Positions 1 through 9,766 of a DNA stretch of 64,000 nucleotides are shown piece by piece. The DNA lies in assembly GCA_001772005.1 (NCBI GenBank), contig MERI01000058.1, positions 1-64,000 on the forward strand. The letters run 5' to 3'. Below the pieces are notes generated by a model. That model was not told where the DNA came from. It saw only the letters and a program-made list of their open reading frames with translations, and did not search any database. The position numbers and the translations under genes were made by a program. The DNA is from Betaproteobacteria bacterium RIFCSPLOWO2_12_FULL_62_58. GTDB taxonomy: Bacteria > Pseudomonadota > Gammaproteobacteria > Burkholderiales > SG8-41. The stretch's first letter is position 1. Each line of letters starts with the position of its first letter.

Positions 1-1
1 C

Positions 2-196
2 CGGGTCATCCCGCACGAGCTGCTGGACAAGAACATCCCCGAGTACCTGCGCCACCGCATCGCCATGCAGGACCAGAACCTGCTCGGCGTGCGCACGGCT
101 CTCGGCGACCAGGTGATGGCGATGGTGCCGGAGATGGAGCGCGACGTCACGGGGCTGCCGATGATCGAGAAGCTGGCCGCCGGCATGTTCGCCTAG
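2..196 (+). CDS. ArsA/GET3-family ATPase, C-terminal end (truncated by window edge)
   Basis: Open frame RVIPHELLDKNIPEYLRHRIAMQDQNLLGVRTALGDQVMAMVPEMERDVTGLPMIEKLAAGMFA ending at TAG 194-196; followed by a second ArsA-like gene. Confidence 0.6.
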   Translation, partial: RVIPHELLDKNIPEYLRHRIAMQDQNLLGVRTALGDQVMAMVPEMERDVTGLPMIEKLAAGMFA

Positions 197-393
197 GAGT
201 TTGTCGGACTTGGTCTCGACAAACTCCTAATGCAAAACCGGCGCCAGAGAAACGCAAGAAAAGGATCACAAATATGCGAATTCACTCTTGCTTTTCTTCA
301 CATTCGAACGATTCGTGTAGTTTTACTTCCGAATTGTCAGCCGGTTTTGCTTTTAGCAGCCTGTACGGACTGTTAAGTCCAACAGGCCGCTAG
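194..393 (-). repeat. 200-bp hairpin-ended repeat, copy R1 (right end first)
   Basis: TAGGAGTTTGTCGGACTTGGTCTCGACAAACTCCTAATGCAAAACCGGC ... GCCGGTTTTGCTTTTAGCAGCCTGTACGGACTGTTAAGTCCAACAGGCCGCTAG; same architecture as R2, R4, R6, R7. Confidence 0.9.
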
Positions 394-405
394 CGGAGGC
401 TCGCC

Positions 406-1452
406 ATGGCAGAGATCACGATGCCGATGGGCCGGCACCTCAGTGAGCACCCCGCGCTGAAGTACCTCTTCTTCGGCGGCAAGGGCGGCGTGGGCAAGAC
501 CGTCTTCGCCGCCGCCGTCGCCATCGGGCTCGCGCGGCAGGGACGCCGCACGCTGCTCGCGTCGACGAATCCCGTCCACAGCCTGACGAGCCTGCTCGGC
601 CAGGACGTGCTCGGCAAGCACGTCCCAATCGAGGGCGTGTCGAACCTCTGGGCCTACGAGATCGAGACCAAGGAGACCATCGAGCGCAGCAAGGTGCAGA
701 TCCGGGAGAAGATCCGGTGGTTCCTCAAGTTCGCCGATATCACCACCAAGGCCGACGACTTCGTCGAATCGGCGACGATGAACCCCGCGTTCGAGGAGTC
801 GGCGATGTTCGAGAACATGATCGATCTCATGTTCAAGAACGAGTACGACGTCTACGTGTTCGACACCGCGCCCACCGCCAACGCGCGGCGCCTGCTCGGC
901 ATGTCGAAGGTCTACGCGCTGTGGGTCAACAAGATGATGAAGAGCCGCGAGGAGGCGCGCACGCTCCGGGAGATGCTCTCCTTCACGAAGAAGAAGGAGG
1001 CGGACCCGCTGATGGAGTACCTCGTCTCGTTCCGCGACCGGATGGAGCATGCGCGCGTGCTCCTCACGGACCCCGCGCTCACGGCGTTCTACTTCGTGAC
1101 GCTGGCCGAGGCGCTGCCCATCGCGGTAGTCATGCGCTTCATCCAGTGGTTCAAGGACTTCGGCATCCCGGTGGGCGGCGTGCTCGTCAATATGGTCATC
1201 GACCGTGCATCGGTCGGTCCGGATGCCGCCGAGTTCGTGAAGAACCGCGTGGCGATGCAGCAGGAGCACATGCAGACGATCTGGCGGGAGTTTGACGGAG
1301 CCGTCCGCGCCGTGGTGCCGCTCTTCGAGACCGAGGTCCGCGGCGTGCCGATGCTCCAGCGCCTGTGCGACGCCATCTACGCGGCCGACGGCGTGAAGCC
1401 CGTGCCCGGTCACGGCGCCGGCCGGCCGCAGGAAGTCGCAGCGCGAACGTGA
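406..1452 (+). CDS. ArsA/GET3-family anion-transporting ATPase
   Basis: P-loop FFGGKGGVGKTVFAAAVAIGLARQGRRTLLASTNPVHS; GGAGG upstream of ATG. Confidence 0.85.
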   Translation: MAEITMPMGRHLSEHPALKYLFFGGKGGVGKTVFAAAVAIGLARQGRRTLLASTNPVHSLTSLLGQDVLGKHVPIEGVSNLWAYEIETKETIERSKVQIREKIRWFLKFADITTKADDFVESATMNPAFEESAMFENMIDLMFKNEYDVYVFDTAPTANARRLLGMSKVYALWVNKMMKSREEARTLREMLSFTKKKEADPLMEYLVSFRDRMEHARVLLTDPALTAFYFVTLAEALPIAVVMRFIQWFKDFGIPVGGVLVNMVIDRASVGPDAAEFVKNRVAMQQEHMQTIWREFDGAVRAVVPLFETEVRGVPMLQRLCDAIYAADGVKPVPGHGAGRPQEVAART

Positions 1453-1953
1453 TCACTGCGGGCGCAGCGACGAGCCGGCACGCTTGGCCCCCGATTGCCT
1501 AGCGCCGCGGCGCGGACCGCGTCGCCACCAACCTCGACGACTACCACCGTGTGCGCGCCGGCTTCACGTGGGCCACCGCGCGCGCGGCGCGATCATCTCG
1601 CGCTCCGCTGGCTCGGCCGAGCGGTGAGTGAAGAACGAGTTTTTCAACCAATCAGGCCGGAAGCCGTTGTTATGCTGGCTGGTCGGAGTGTCGAGCACAC
1701 ACAAGGCGGGCAGCTCAACAGCTCAACGACAAACATGGTGCCTCCATTTCGTTACCGACGGATTGGAGCGGGAGGATGAGTCAGAAACGCGAATTGCACT
1801 CCCGGTCACCGCCGCCCGCGCGACGGCAGTGCGCGGCAACCGCCCACCGCCTTCACCATGGAAACCGTGGCTGTCGAATATGCGCAATGCCCGTCCACGT
1901 GCCGGTCAGCGCGCACCGGCGTCGGCCGGATTCAGTGCCGGCGCCGGATTACG

Positions 1954-2466
1954 TCAGGCGATCTTGATCGTATGCCGCTTGGATTTCTCGACCTTTGGCA
2001 GAGTCAGTTCGAGCATGCCGTCTTTCAACTGCGCGCTCGCCTTCGATGCATCTACCGCGCACGGCAGCGTGACGGTGCGGCTGAATTCGCCGCTGCCGAT
2101 TTCGCAGCGGTAATATTCAGCTTTCTCCTCTTTTGCCTCGCGGATGACCTTGCCCTTGATGGTGGCCGATGTGTCGTTCACCGAGACTTCGAGATCTTTC
2201 TTATCGACGCCCGGGACCTCGGCGCGTATGATGACATTCTCCTCGCCATCGAATACGTCCACGCGCGGCATCCTCATTTCGAACGGTTCGGCGAACTCGC
2301 TCAGAAGCGGCGACTCCCACCCCAACGGGCGCAGCCATCCGCGCGGGAAAATCCGCTCGAACAACCGGTCCACCTCATCGAATGGGCTTAACATCCTTCT
2401 TGGTGCGGCCTTCTCTATCTCCGTGCCTTTCCTTACCGTTACGTCCTGTCTGGTTTCGGTTGCCAT
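1954..2466 (-). CDS. Hsp20/alpha-crystallin family small heat shock protein
   Basis: MATETRQDVTVRKG...PRVDVFDGEENVIIRAEVPGVDKKDLEVSVNDTSATIKG...LELTLPKVEKSKRHTIKIA. Confidence 0.92.
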   Translation of the reverse strand: MATETRQDVTVRKGTEIEKAAPRRMLSPFDEVDRLFERIFPRGWLRPLGWESPLLSEFAEPFEMRMPRVDVFDGEENVIIRAEVPGVDKKDLEVSVNDTSATIKGKVIREAKEEKAEYYRCEIGSGEFSRTVTLPCAVDASKASAQLKDGMLELTLPKVEKSKRHTIKIA

Positions 2467-2542
2467 TTCAGTTCTCCTTCCGGTTGATGCGTCAGTGTCA
2501 CTGACCAATGTAGAATTGTGCGCACGCGCGGAAATCCCCGTA

Positions 2543-2556
2543 TTGATGTAAATCAA
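2543..2556 (-). promoter_or_regulatory. FNR-type box upstream of hsp20
   Basis: TTGATGTAAATCAA, perfect half sites; CACAAT about 22 nt downstream on minus strand. Confidence 0.75.
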
Positions 2557-2610
2557 GCTGGCGCGACGCTGGCGTGTAGATTCGGCGACCCGCGAAGAAA
2601 GTGCCGGCAC

Positions 2611-2825
2611 AGCAAGCAGTTGCTGCTGTATCTCACGTTCCGCCATTTCGACGGGGCGGCGTTCATCATGGCGGGGCTGCCGTTCGCGCTGGTGGGCAGC
2701 TCCTGGTACGTGTACCTGCCCGGACACAACCGTCGGTGGCGAGTGCGGTGGGCTTCGTCGCACTGGACGGCCTCGCCGCCGAGTTCGGGGTGGTGATGCT
2801 ACTTTTTTTGGGCGACGTAGAATGA
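2611..2825 (+). pseudogene. CusA/CzcA-type RND permease fragment, frameshifted
   Basis: LLLYLTFRHFDGAAFIMAGLPFALVGSSWYVYLPGHN, then in another frame SVASAVGFVALDGLAAEFGVVMLLFL; matches the conserved CusA TM region. Confidence 0.85.
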
Positions 2826-2846
2826 GCGCCAACGGGATGCTTCTAC

Positions 2847-3746
2847 GTGAACGCTTCAGTCATTGACGTCCGGGAAAATCAAGCGATCGCCGATAAGTTG
2901 CGCGAGGCGGCTGCTCTGCTCGAAGCCCAGGGCGCGAACCCGTTTCGAGCCGGCGCCTATCGAAAAGCGGCGGATACAATCGCCCGCCTGACGCGGCCGG
3001 TTCGCGAGACGTTCGACGCCGAGGGTGCCACGGGACTCGATGCACTGCCTCACATCGGCAAGGGCATCGCCACAGCAATCGCCGAAATCCTCATTACCGG
3101 TCGCTGGAACCAGCTCGAACGGTTGCGTGGGACGCTGGACCCGGTGAAGCTATTTCAGAGCGTGCCAGGCATCGGGCCACAGCTCGCCCAGCGCATACAT
3201 GAAGCATTGCACGTCGACACACTGGAGGCGCTCGAAGCAGCAGCGCACGATGGGCGCCTCGAAAGCGTGCCGGGTGTGGGAGGACGGCGCGCGGCGGCAT
3301 GGCGCGCGACGCTTGCCAATATGCTCAAGCGGGTACGTCCGAGAGATCAAGCTCCGCTGCCGGCGGTGGCAAGCCAACCCTCGGTCGCAACGTTACTCGA
3401 GGTGGACCGCGAGTATCGCCGGAAAGCTGAGGCCGGCAGCCTGCCGACCATCGCACCCAAGCGCTTCAATCCCGAAGGCAAGGCATGGCTTCCAGTGCTG
3501 CACACGCGCCGCGGCACGTGGCATTTCACAGCCCTATATTCCAACACCGCCACCGCGCATAAGCTCAAACGTACGCGCGATTGGATCGTCGTGTACTTTT
3601 ACGATGACGACCACGTCGAGGGACAGCATACGGTTGTCAGTGAGACACGCGGCCCACTGGTCGGGCGACGCGTGGTGCGCGGACGCGAGGCAGAATGCCG
3701 GGAGCTTTACGCGCAGGAAGGAACGCGCCGCGACGCGCCGGCGTAG
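2847..3746 (+). CDS. Helix-hairpin-helix protein with PolX-like N-terminal domain
   Basis: LREAAALLEAQGANPFRAGAYRKAADTIARL...LPHIGKGIATAIAEI...VPGIGPQLAQRIHE. Confidence 0.75.
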   Translation: MNASVIDVRENQAIADKLREAAALLEAQGANPFRAGAYRKAADTIARLTRPVRETFDAEGATGLDALPHIGKGIATAIAEILITGRWNQLERLRGTLDPVKLFQSVPGIGPQLAQRIHEALHVDTLEALEAAAHDGRLESVPGVGGRRAAAWRATLANMLKRVRPRDQAPLPAVASQPSVATLLEVDREYRRKAEAGSLPTIAPKRFNPEGKAWLPVLHTRRGTWHFTALYSNTATAHKLKRTRDWIVVYFYDDDHVEGQHTVVSETRGPLVGRRVVRGREAECRELYAQEGTRRDAPA

Positions 3747-4015
3747 AAGCACCCGCCCTCGGTGCCCATTATCGATCCGGCTCGGCCACGAGCTCAGTGC
3801 CCGGACCGAAGCAGCGCCACGACGCACGGCAGGCGCGCCCTTCGGTCAGATAGCGAGCGCAGCGACCAACTCGAGAACAGAAACCGTGTCAGGATTAAGT
3901 TGCCACTTCACCAATTGTTCAGAACCATCCCGGCAGACTGAACAATATTCGAATTCCCGTACTTACCAAGGAACGGTGATCACGAAGTGACCGGGCCGGT
4001 TCACCCGCTTTACCT

Positions 4016-5044
4016 TTACCAATGACGCACGTACGACTCGGCCAGTTCAAGATAGTCATTTGCGCGCCGGCACCACTTGTCCGTGTCCCGCACCTCATGA
4101 TCCGCGATGTGCCAGATGGCGATCCTGGCGCGCAGGCAGGCGCGGAACGCCTTGTAGAACCAGATCAGCTTGTCGGGGACAGTATCGCCCGTGGCTTCCA
4201 GATACTGACGCAAAACCTGATCACCGACAGGGGCGCCACCCAGGCGTTCGCACTCCATGGCCAGGTATGCGAATTCGTCGACAGGATCGAGCAGGCGGAA
4301 TTCGCGCTTGAACTCCAGGCAATCGATGATCTTGGGCTCGGCGGTCAGGCAAATGTGTTCGGGCCTGAGGTCGCCGTGTGCGTCGACGATTTTTCCATCG
4401 CGGGCTCGTCGTTCAAGCAGATCGGCGTTCGCGCTCAGAAAGCGCCGCTGCGCCTGGGTGAGACGGTCGATCTGCGGCGTGGACAATTCGTAATCCGGTT
4501 TGCTTAGCTCCGCGTGGTTAGCGCGAATCTCACTCTCAAAACGCCCTCGGTATTCGGCTTCGCTCACAGCGACCGGAGCCGAGCGCTGATAGAACTCGCT
4601 AAGCAGATGGCTGAGCCTCCGCACGTCTTCGGCGCCGACCGTTCTGCCGCGTATCGCCGCATCCAGCATGCGGTGCGCGGGCAAGCGGCGCATCTTGACC
4701 AGCCAATCCACGATGCTTCCATCTCCACCCAGCTGGAGATTCCGATCAGCGCTCATGATGAGCGGCACGACGCCGTAATAAACATCACCGGCTAACCGCC
4801 GGTTTAGCTGCACCTCGCGTTCACAGTTCTGGCGCCGGGCCTCAATGGTGCTGAAGTCCAGGAACTCGTAGCGCACCGGTTTTTTCAATTTATAGACCAG
4901 TTCATCGGTCAAGAAGACCCATGACATGTGGGTCTCAATGACCTCAATTCCCGCGGGTCTGGCCGGATAGGCGCCGGGGCTTCGGAGAAACGCTACCTTC
5001 TCGTCGATAGACGCGTCGAGGCGGGATATGGATGTGTTCGGCAT
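4016..5044 (-). CDS. Aminoglycoside phosphotransferase-like kinase (COG2187-type)
   Basis: HMSWVFLTDELVYKLKKPVRYEFLDFSTIEARRQNCEREVQLNRRLAGDVYYGVVPL...DAHGDLRPEHICLT. Confidence 0.75.
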   Translation of the reverse strand: MPNTSISRLDASIDEKVAFLRSPGAYPARPAGIEVIETHMSWVFLTDELVYKLKKPVRYEFLDFSTIEARRQNCEREVQLNRRLAGDVYYGVVPLIMSADRNLQLGGDGSIVDWLVKMRRLPAHRMLDAAIRGRTVGAEDVRRLSHLLSEFYQRSAPVAVSEAEYRGRFESEIRANHAELSKPDYELSTPQIDRLTQAQRRFLSANADLLERRARDGKIVDAHGDLRPEHICLTAEPKIIDCLEFKREFRLLDPVDEFAYLAMECERLGGAPVGDQVLRQYLEATGDTVPDKLIWFYKAFRACLRARIAIWHIADHEVRDTDKWCRRANDYLELAESYVRHW

Positions 5045-5052
5045 GGTGGATC

Positions 5053-5172
5053 TATCGAGCTTTACGTGACTTCGTTAGGTCGCTCGATCCCTCACCCCCA
5101 ACCCCTCTCCCGAGGGGCGAGGGGAGCGTCGAGCGAGTCCGGATTTGTCATCCGGTTTCGAAATGATCGATA
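5053..5172 (+). repeat. 120-bp palindrome-rich repeat, copy 1
   Basis: TATCGAGCTTTACGTGACTTCGTTAGGTCGCTCGATCCCTCACCCCCAACCCCTCTCCC...CCGGATTTGTCATCCGG; near-identical at 55697-55816. Confidence 0.85.
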
Positions 5173-5241
5173 CTTTGCGGCGGGACGCTCCGATCCGTCA
5201 ACGACGTTCGCTGAAACGGTGGTCTCGTTTACTCGCGTCGG

Positions 5242-8100
5242 TCAACCTGGTTCTATGCCACTCATCTCCGCGTCGGGTTCCCCGCAATGGCGCAGTATTG
5301 CGGCTCGCGCGCCGTCGCGCAGATTGATCGCTGCGGCAAAGATATCCGGTATATCCAGCGGCGGCAGAATGGGGTCGGCAATGGTGACCAACAACGCGCC
5401 ACGGCGCGGGAACCATTGGCCGGCGCGAAGCAGCGAGCGGCTGCCGCGGATGGCCACCGGAACGACAGGCACGCGGGCCCGCGCGGCAGCCGCAAACGCG
5501 CCGAGGTGGAAGGGCAGGAGTCCCGGAATCCGCGTGAAGGTGCCTTCGGGAAAGAAGACGAGCGGGCGTCCTTTCGCCGCCGCGCCGGCCATGCGCGTCG
5601 CGTCTTCGGCGCTCTGCTGCGTGGCAAACCGCTCCACGAATTCCGCACCCAGGCGCCGCAGGTAAACGCCGGCAACCCACTGTTCCCGGAGCTCCCGCTT
5701 CGCAACAAAACTGTAAGGCGCAGGCAGGGCGGCGACCAGGATCATGCCATCCAGGTAGCTCGCATGATTTGCGACGAGGACGCTGGAGGTGTCCCGCGGC
5801 AGGTTTTCCAGACCGCGCACCACGAGCGGCGTTCCGGAGAGCTTGAGGAACAGTCGTGCGGCAGCGTGTCCGATGGCCCAAGCCCACGCCGGGCGGGGCG
5901 TTGCGGCGGTCAGCAGCCAGGTGAGCGGCGCGACCAGCCAGAACACGGTCCAGACGTAGACGGCGTACAGAATCCCCGCGCCGACTATCCCCCAGCGACG
6001 AGCTTGCGGCAGCGCCGCGCGCACGATAAGCCGCGCCACCTGCCACCACGCCGCGCGTGGGCTGGCGCCGGCCAGCCCTGCTTCGTAAAGCTCACGGCTG
6101 GAGGAGCGGCGGATCTTGCCGCTCGAGGTCTTGAGTACAGTGTGCGGCGATGCCAACACGACCTCGTCCGGCGGCTCGCCGAGCACATCCAGCACCACAT
6201 TGGAGACGGCGCCGCGCAGCGCTTCCCGAGCCGCCACATTAATTTCGCGCGTCTCCGCCAGCACCACCAGACGCTCGGTGCCGGACTGTGGGTCCGGGCT
6301 GCCGAAGACCGCGACACACCCCTTGCGCACACCGGGCAGTTGCCCCACCGCTTCTTCCAGCTCGTGGGGATAAATGTTGCGCCCGCCGCGAATAATGATG
6401 TCCTTGACCCGGCCGGTGACGTAGATGTCGCCCTCCGCCATGTAGGCCCGATCGCCGGTGTCCAGCCACTCGCCGTGGAACAGGCGCCGGGTCTGCTCTG
6501 GATTGCGGTAATAACCGCTGGTGGCGGAAGGCCCCTTGAATTCCAGCTTCCCTTCGACACGCTCGCCCACTTCCAGTCCCGTTTCGTCCACGATGCGCAC
6601 CTGATGTCCCGAGAGGGGCCGTCCGCATGCCACGAAGCGCAGCGGATTCGCATCGTCCGGCGCGGCGGACAAGGCTTTGCGCTGGAGCTCGAACGGCTCG
6701 CGGCGGATACGGTCGATCACCGCGCCGCGACCCACCGGCGGAAACAACAAACCCACTGAAGACTCGGCCAATCCGTAGACCGGCGTAACCGCTTCGGGCC
6801 GCAAGCCGTACCGGGCAAAGTGCTCCCGAAAGCGAACGATGGTGTCCGGGCTCACTGCCTCGGCTCCGTTGAATGCAATCCGCCACGAACTCAAGTCAAG
6901 CCCCGCGAGCTGGGCGTCGTCGATGCGTCTCAGGCAAAGCTCGTAGGCGAAATTGGGTCCCGCCGAAAGGGTGCCGCGGTAGCGGTGAATTGCCCACAGC
7001 CATCGCTCCGGCCGGGCGAGGAAAGCGAGCGGCGACATGACGACCAGGGGCAGGCCGACGTACATGCTGCCCAGCCATGCACCGATCAAACCCATGTCAT
7101 GGTACAGCGGCAGCCAGCTTACGAACACGTCTTGCGAGCTCACCTGCACGGCACGCGCCATCGCGCGGATGTTGGCGAGCAAATTGGCATGGGTGAGGAC
7201 AACGCCTTTGGGATTGCCGGTGCTGCCGGAGGTGTATTGTATGAAAGCGACATCCTCGGCTTCAGCCTGGACGGGTGCGGGTTCACCACGCTTCTTCATC
7301 AGCTCCGCGCCCGTCACCACCCGGCGCAGTCCGGGAACATGGGCTTCCAGCAGACGCGCCACCCCCATGGCTTCGGGAACCGTGACCAGGATCGCTGCTT
7401 GCGCGTTGGCGAGTATGCCGCCGTGGCGGCGCACGTGCTCCTCGATCTGCGACAGCCGCACCGGCGGATAGATCGGCACCGGGATGCCGCCGGCGAGGAG
7501 AATGCCGAGATAGACGTAGAAATACTCCGGGGAGGTGGGCAGCATGATCGCCACTGTCTGCCTCGCCTCCAGGCCCTCGCTCTGGAGTCCGGCGGCCACC
7601 GCCAACGCACCCGCCTTCAGCCTGGCGTAGCTGATCTGCTCTTCGCCTCCATCCGCCAAGTAGACGATCTGCACGCGGTCCGCGTGCTCGCGCACGTGCC
7701 AGTCGAGCACTTCGAGCAAGGTGGCGGCATCCGTTGGCTCCGCTTCTGCGCCCTTCGACGGACGCATGGGCGCAGCGCGCGTTGTGGCCGGCGGCAGGGC
7801 TCCAGCCCGCGTGCTCGCCGAGCGCAGCGCAGTCAGCAAGTCGCGAGGCGTCTCCGCGAGTTGCAGCGTGTTTTCCGGCAACGTGACGCCGAAGCCCCGC
7901 TCGATCCTGAGCAGGAGTTCGACACGCGCGAGACTGTCCAGCCCGAGATCGCGGTCGAGCGTCGCATCCAGGCTGATCACGGCGGGCGCCTGCGCGCCGG
8001 AACGTACTTCGATAACGACCGCGCGCACGATATCAAGCAGGACGTCGACGCGAGACGTTGGATCAAGGGCCCGTTTGGGCGCGTCCGTCACCTCATTCAT
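5242..8100 (-). CDS. Fused acyl carrier domain + AMP-dependent acyl ligase + 1-acylglycerol-3-phosphate acyltransferase
   Basis: LGLDSLARVELLLRIE (phosphopantetheine site); YTSGSTGNPKGVVLTHANL (AMP ligase); NHASYLDGMIL and FPEGTFTR (LPLAT motifs). Confidence 0.88.
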   Translation of the reverse strand: MNEVTDAPKRALDPTSRVDVLLDIVRAVVIEVRSGAQAPAVISLDATLDRDLGLDSLARVELLLRIERGFGVTLPENTLQLAETPRDLLTALRSASTRAGALPPATTRAAPMRPSKGAEAEPTDAATLLEVLDWHVREHADRVQIVYLADGGEEQISYARLKAGALAVAAGLQSEGLEARQTVAIMLPTSPEYFYVYLGILLAGGIPVPIYPPVRLSQIEEHVRRHGGILANAQAAILVTVPEAMGVARLLEAHVPGLRRVVTGAELMKKRGEPAPVQAEAEDVAFIQYTSGSTGNPKGVVLTHANLLANIRAMARAVQVSSQDVFVSWLPLYHDMGLIGAWLGSMYVGLPLVVMSPLAFLARPERWLWAIHRYRGTLSAGPNFAYELCLRRIDDAQLAGLDLSSWRIAFNGAEAVSPDTIVRFREHFARYGLRPEAVTPVYGLAESSVGLLFPPVGRGAVIDRIRREPFELQRKALSAAPDDANPLRFVACGRPLSGHQVRIVDETGLEVGERVEGKLEFKGPSATSGYYRNPEQTRRLFHGEWLDTGDRAYMAEGDIYVTGRVKDIIIRGGRNIYPHELEEAVGQLPGVRKGCVAVFGSPDPQSGTERLVVLAETREINVAAREALRGAVSNVVLDVLGEPPDEVVLASPHTVLKTSSGKIRRSSSRELYEAGLAGASPRAAWWQVARLIVRAALPQARRWGIVGAGILYAVYVWTVFWLVAPLTWLLTAATPRPAWAWAIGHAAARLFLKLSGTPLVVRGLENLPRDTSSVLVANHASYLDGMILVAALPAPYSFVAKRELREQWVAGVYLRRLGAEFVERFATQQSAEDATRMAGAAAKGRPLVFFPEGTFTRIPGLLPFHLGAFAAAARARVPVVPVAIRGSRSLLRAGQWFPRRGALLVTIADPILPPLDIPDIFAAAINLRDGARAAILRHCGEPDAEMSGIEPG

Positions 8101-8120
8101 GGCGCAGCCAACCCCGAAAA

Positions 8121-8201
8121 TCAGCTCTTGCCGCTGCCCCGCGCCACACCGGCCATGCCGAGCTCTTCGAAGAAGCGCGCAAAGCGCACGGCGGTTGGCA
8201 T
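8121..8201 (-). pseudogene. Remnant resembling the N-terminus of PEP synthase
   Basis: MPTAVRFARFFEELGMAGVARGSGKS* versus PpsA in this window MQTRGRFVRFFEEIGMADLALVGGKN. Confidence 0.6.
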
Positions 8202-8243
8202 TGTTTCGACTTCTTCGTGGCGGCGCGGACGGGCAGCAAGCCG

Positions 8244-8443
8244 CTAGCAGCCTGTCGGACTTAACAGCCCGTACACGCTGCTAACAGCAAAACCGGCTGG
8301 CAATTCATAATAAACCCAGCCGAAGCGGTCGAATTTGAGGAAAAGCGCGGGTGAATTCGCATATCGGTCATCCTCTTCTGCAATTCTCCTGGGGCCGGTT
8401 TTGCATTAGGAGTTTGTCGGGGCTGAGTCCGACAAACTCCTAG
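8244..8443 (+). repeat. 200-bp hairpin-ended repeat, copy R2
   Basis: CTAGCAGCCTGTCGGACTTAACAGCCCGTACACGCTGCTAACAGCAAAACCGGC ... GCCGGTTTTGCATTAGGAGTTTGTCGGGGCTGAGTCCGACAAACTCCTAG. Confidence 0.93.
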
Positions 8444-9546
8444 GCGGCCCCTCGCACCTTGAAGTGGCCGTCCAATTGCGCAAGCTTCTGCACGACGCCG
8501 GTGTATTCGAGCTCGGACATCGGCAGCATGGCCGCGCCGAAAAAACCCTGGCGGCGCATCTCGATTGCCTTGACGGCGACGCGGTCTCGCACCGCGTTCC
8601 AGAACGGATGGGCGAAGCAGTCCTGCGGTTCGCTGAGAACGCCGTTATGCTCCGAAAACGCCGCGCAGCTCACGAGAGGCGGGCCGTCGAAGTAGCTGGT
8701 GCCCGTATTGAGCGCCACCGGCATGAGCGGCATGTTGTGCGAGCCGCGCATGCCGCCGGCGACGAAATGTCCCACCGCATACGGCGCCAGAACCTCGCCG
8801 GTGGCCGGGAAGTGCATTTGCACGCGCACCAGCATCACCGGGTCGTCCTTCCCCGTGTACTTGCCGGCGATATTGTGCAGCCGCGAAGTGGCCACCGCCA
8901 CCGCCTGCTGGCCGCTCGCGCGCGACCACACCGACTCCACCACGTAGCGTTCGGCATCCCGCAACAGCGCCGCGATGTCGTACATCTGCTCGGGCGCGTC
9001 GAGCTCGATGATCCGGTCCCCTTCGGTGTGATTGACATCCATGATGACGAAGCGGAAGCCGCGCGACATGTCGGGTGAGAGGATGAGCCCCGGCGTGTTC
9101 ATCACATCGGCGAAGGCGAGGTAGAGCGGGAGGTTGTAGGCACCCGGGTCGGTCTTGTCCGCGGCGAACAGAAGAAACGGTTCGCTCGGACGGTCCTCGA
9201 TCTCCATCTCGGCCACCGCCGGACCCATGCCTTTGACGTTGCCGGAGAACGCGTCCTTGAGCAGATCCTGGCCGGCGCCGTAAAGCCCCTGTTCCTTGGC
9301 AACGCGCGTGCCGGCGATGAACGCATCCCATGCCAGGCGGTGAACCTGCTCGTCGCTCACGCCGCGGGTGTGCGTCATGAGAATCGCAATATCGTCCCCG
9401 GTGTGGCCGATGTAGCTGTCGATCAGCAGTCCGGCGCCGTGTTCGTGGATGTGGGTGCGAACGGCCTCCAGCAAGCGACGCGACGGCGCGATGTGGCCGC
9501 CGATGGAACCGATGTCGGCCTTGATGACACTCAGGGTAAGCTTCAT
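8440..9546 (-). CDS. fbp: Fructose-1,6-bisphosphatase, archaeal/class V type
   Basis: MKLTLSVIKADIGSIGGHIAPSRRLLEAV...LIDSYIGHTGDDIAILMTHTRG. Confidence 0.88.
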   Translation of the reverse strand: MKLTLSVIKADIGSIGGHIAPSRRLLEAVRTHIHEHGAGLLIDSYIGHTGDDIAILMTHTRGVSDEQVHRLAWDAFIAGTRVAKEQGLYGAGQDLLKDAFSGNVKGMGPAVAEMEIEDRPSEPFLLFAADKTDPGAYNLPLYLAFADVMNTPGLILSPDMSRGFRFVIMDVNHTEGDRIIELDAPEQMYDIAALLRDAERYVVESVWSRASGQQAVAVATSRLHNIAGKYTGKDDPVMLVRVQMHFPATGEVLAPYAVGHFVAGGMRGSHNMPLMPVALNTGTSYFDGPPLVSCAAFSEHNGVLSEPQDCFAHPFWNAVRDRVAVKAIEMRRQGFFGAAMLPMSELEYTGVVQKLAQLDGHFKVRGAA

Positions 9547-9617
9547 GTGCTATCTCCTCGTTCCGGGGTCGGCGTTTGAAGGGTCTTCAATGATTACTCC
9601 ACATCCGGCGCGGCACC

Positions 9618-9631
9618 TTGACCAGGATCAA
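9618..9631 (-). promoter_or_regulatory. FNR-type box upstream of fbp
   Basis: TTGACCAGGATCAA; TAATCA about 21 nt downstream on minus strand. Confidence 0.65.
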
Positions 9632-9766
9632 ACTCTTGGTTGCCCGCATACTGCTTAGCGCTCGCTACTCGTCGAGTTCATGATCCAAGTTGCCGGCGGG
9701 CATCCGTCCGCCTCCCGCGTCGGGCTCAAGCCAAAATAAACATAACCCAAAACTGCGCATCAGCTC

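Noticed and set aside
3920-3960. TTGTTCAG...CTGAACAA inverted repeat near 3917-3952
   Set aside because: Short imperfect arms, long loop, no consistent position relative to genes.
5287-8247. Long plus-strand ORFs opposite the acyl-ligase fusion
   Set aside because: Shadow ORFs; motifs are on the minus strand.
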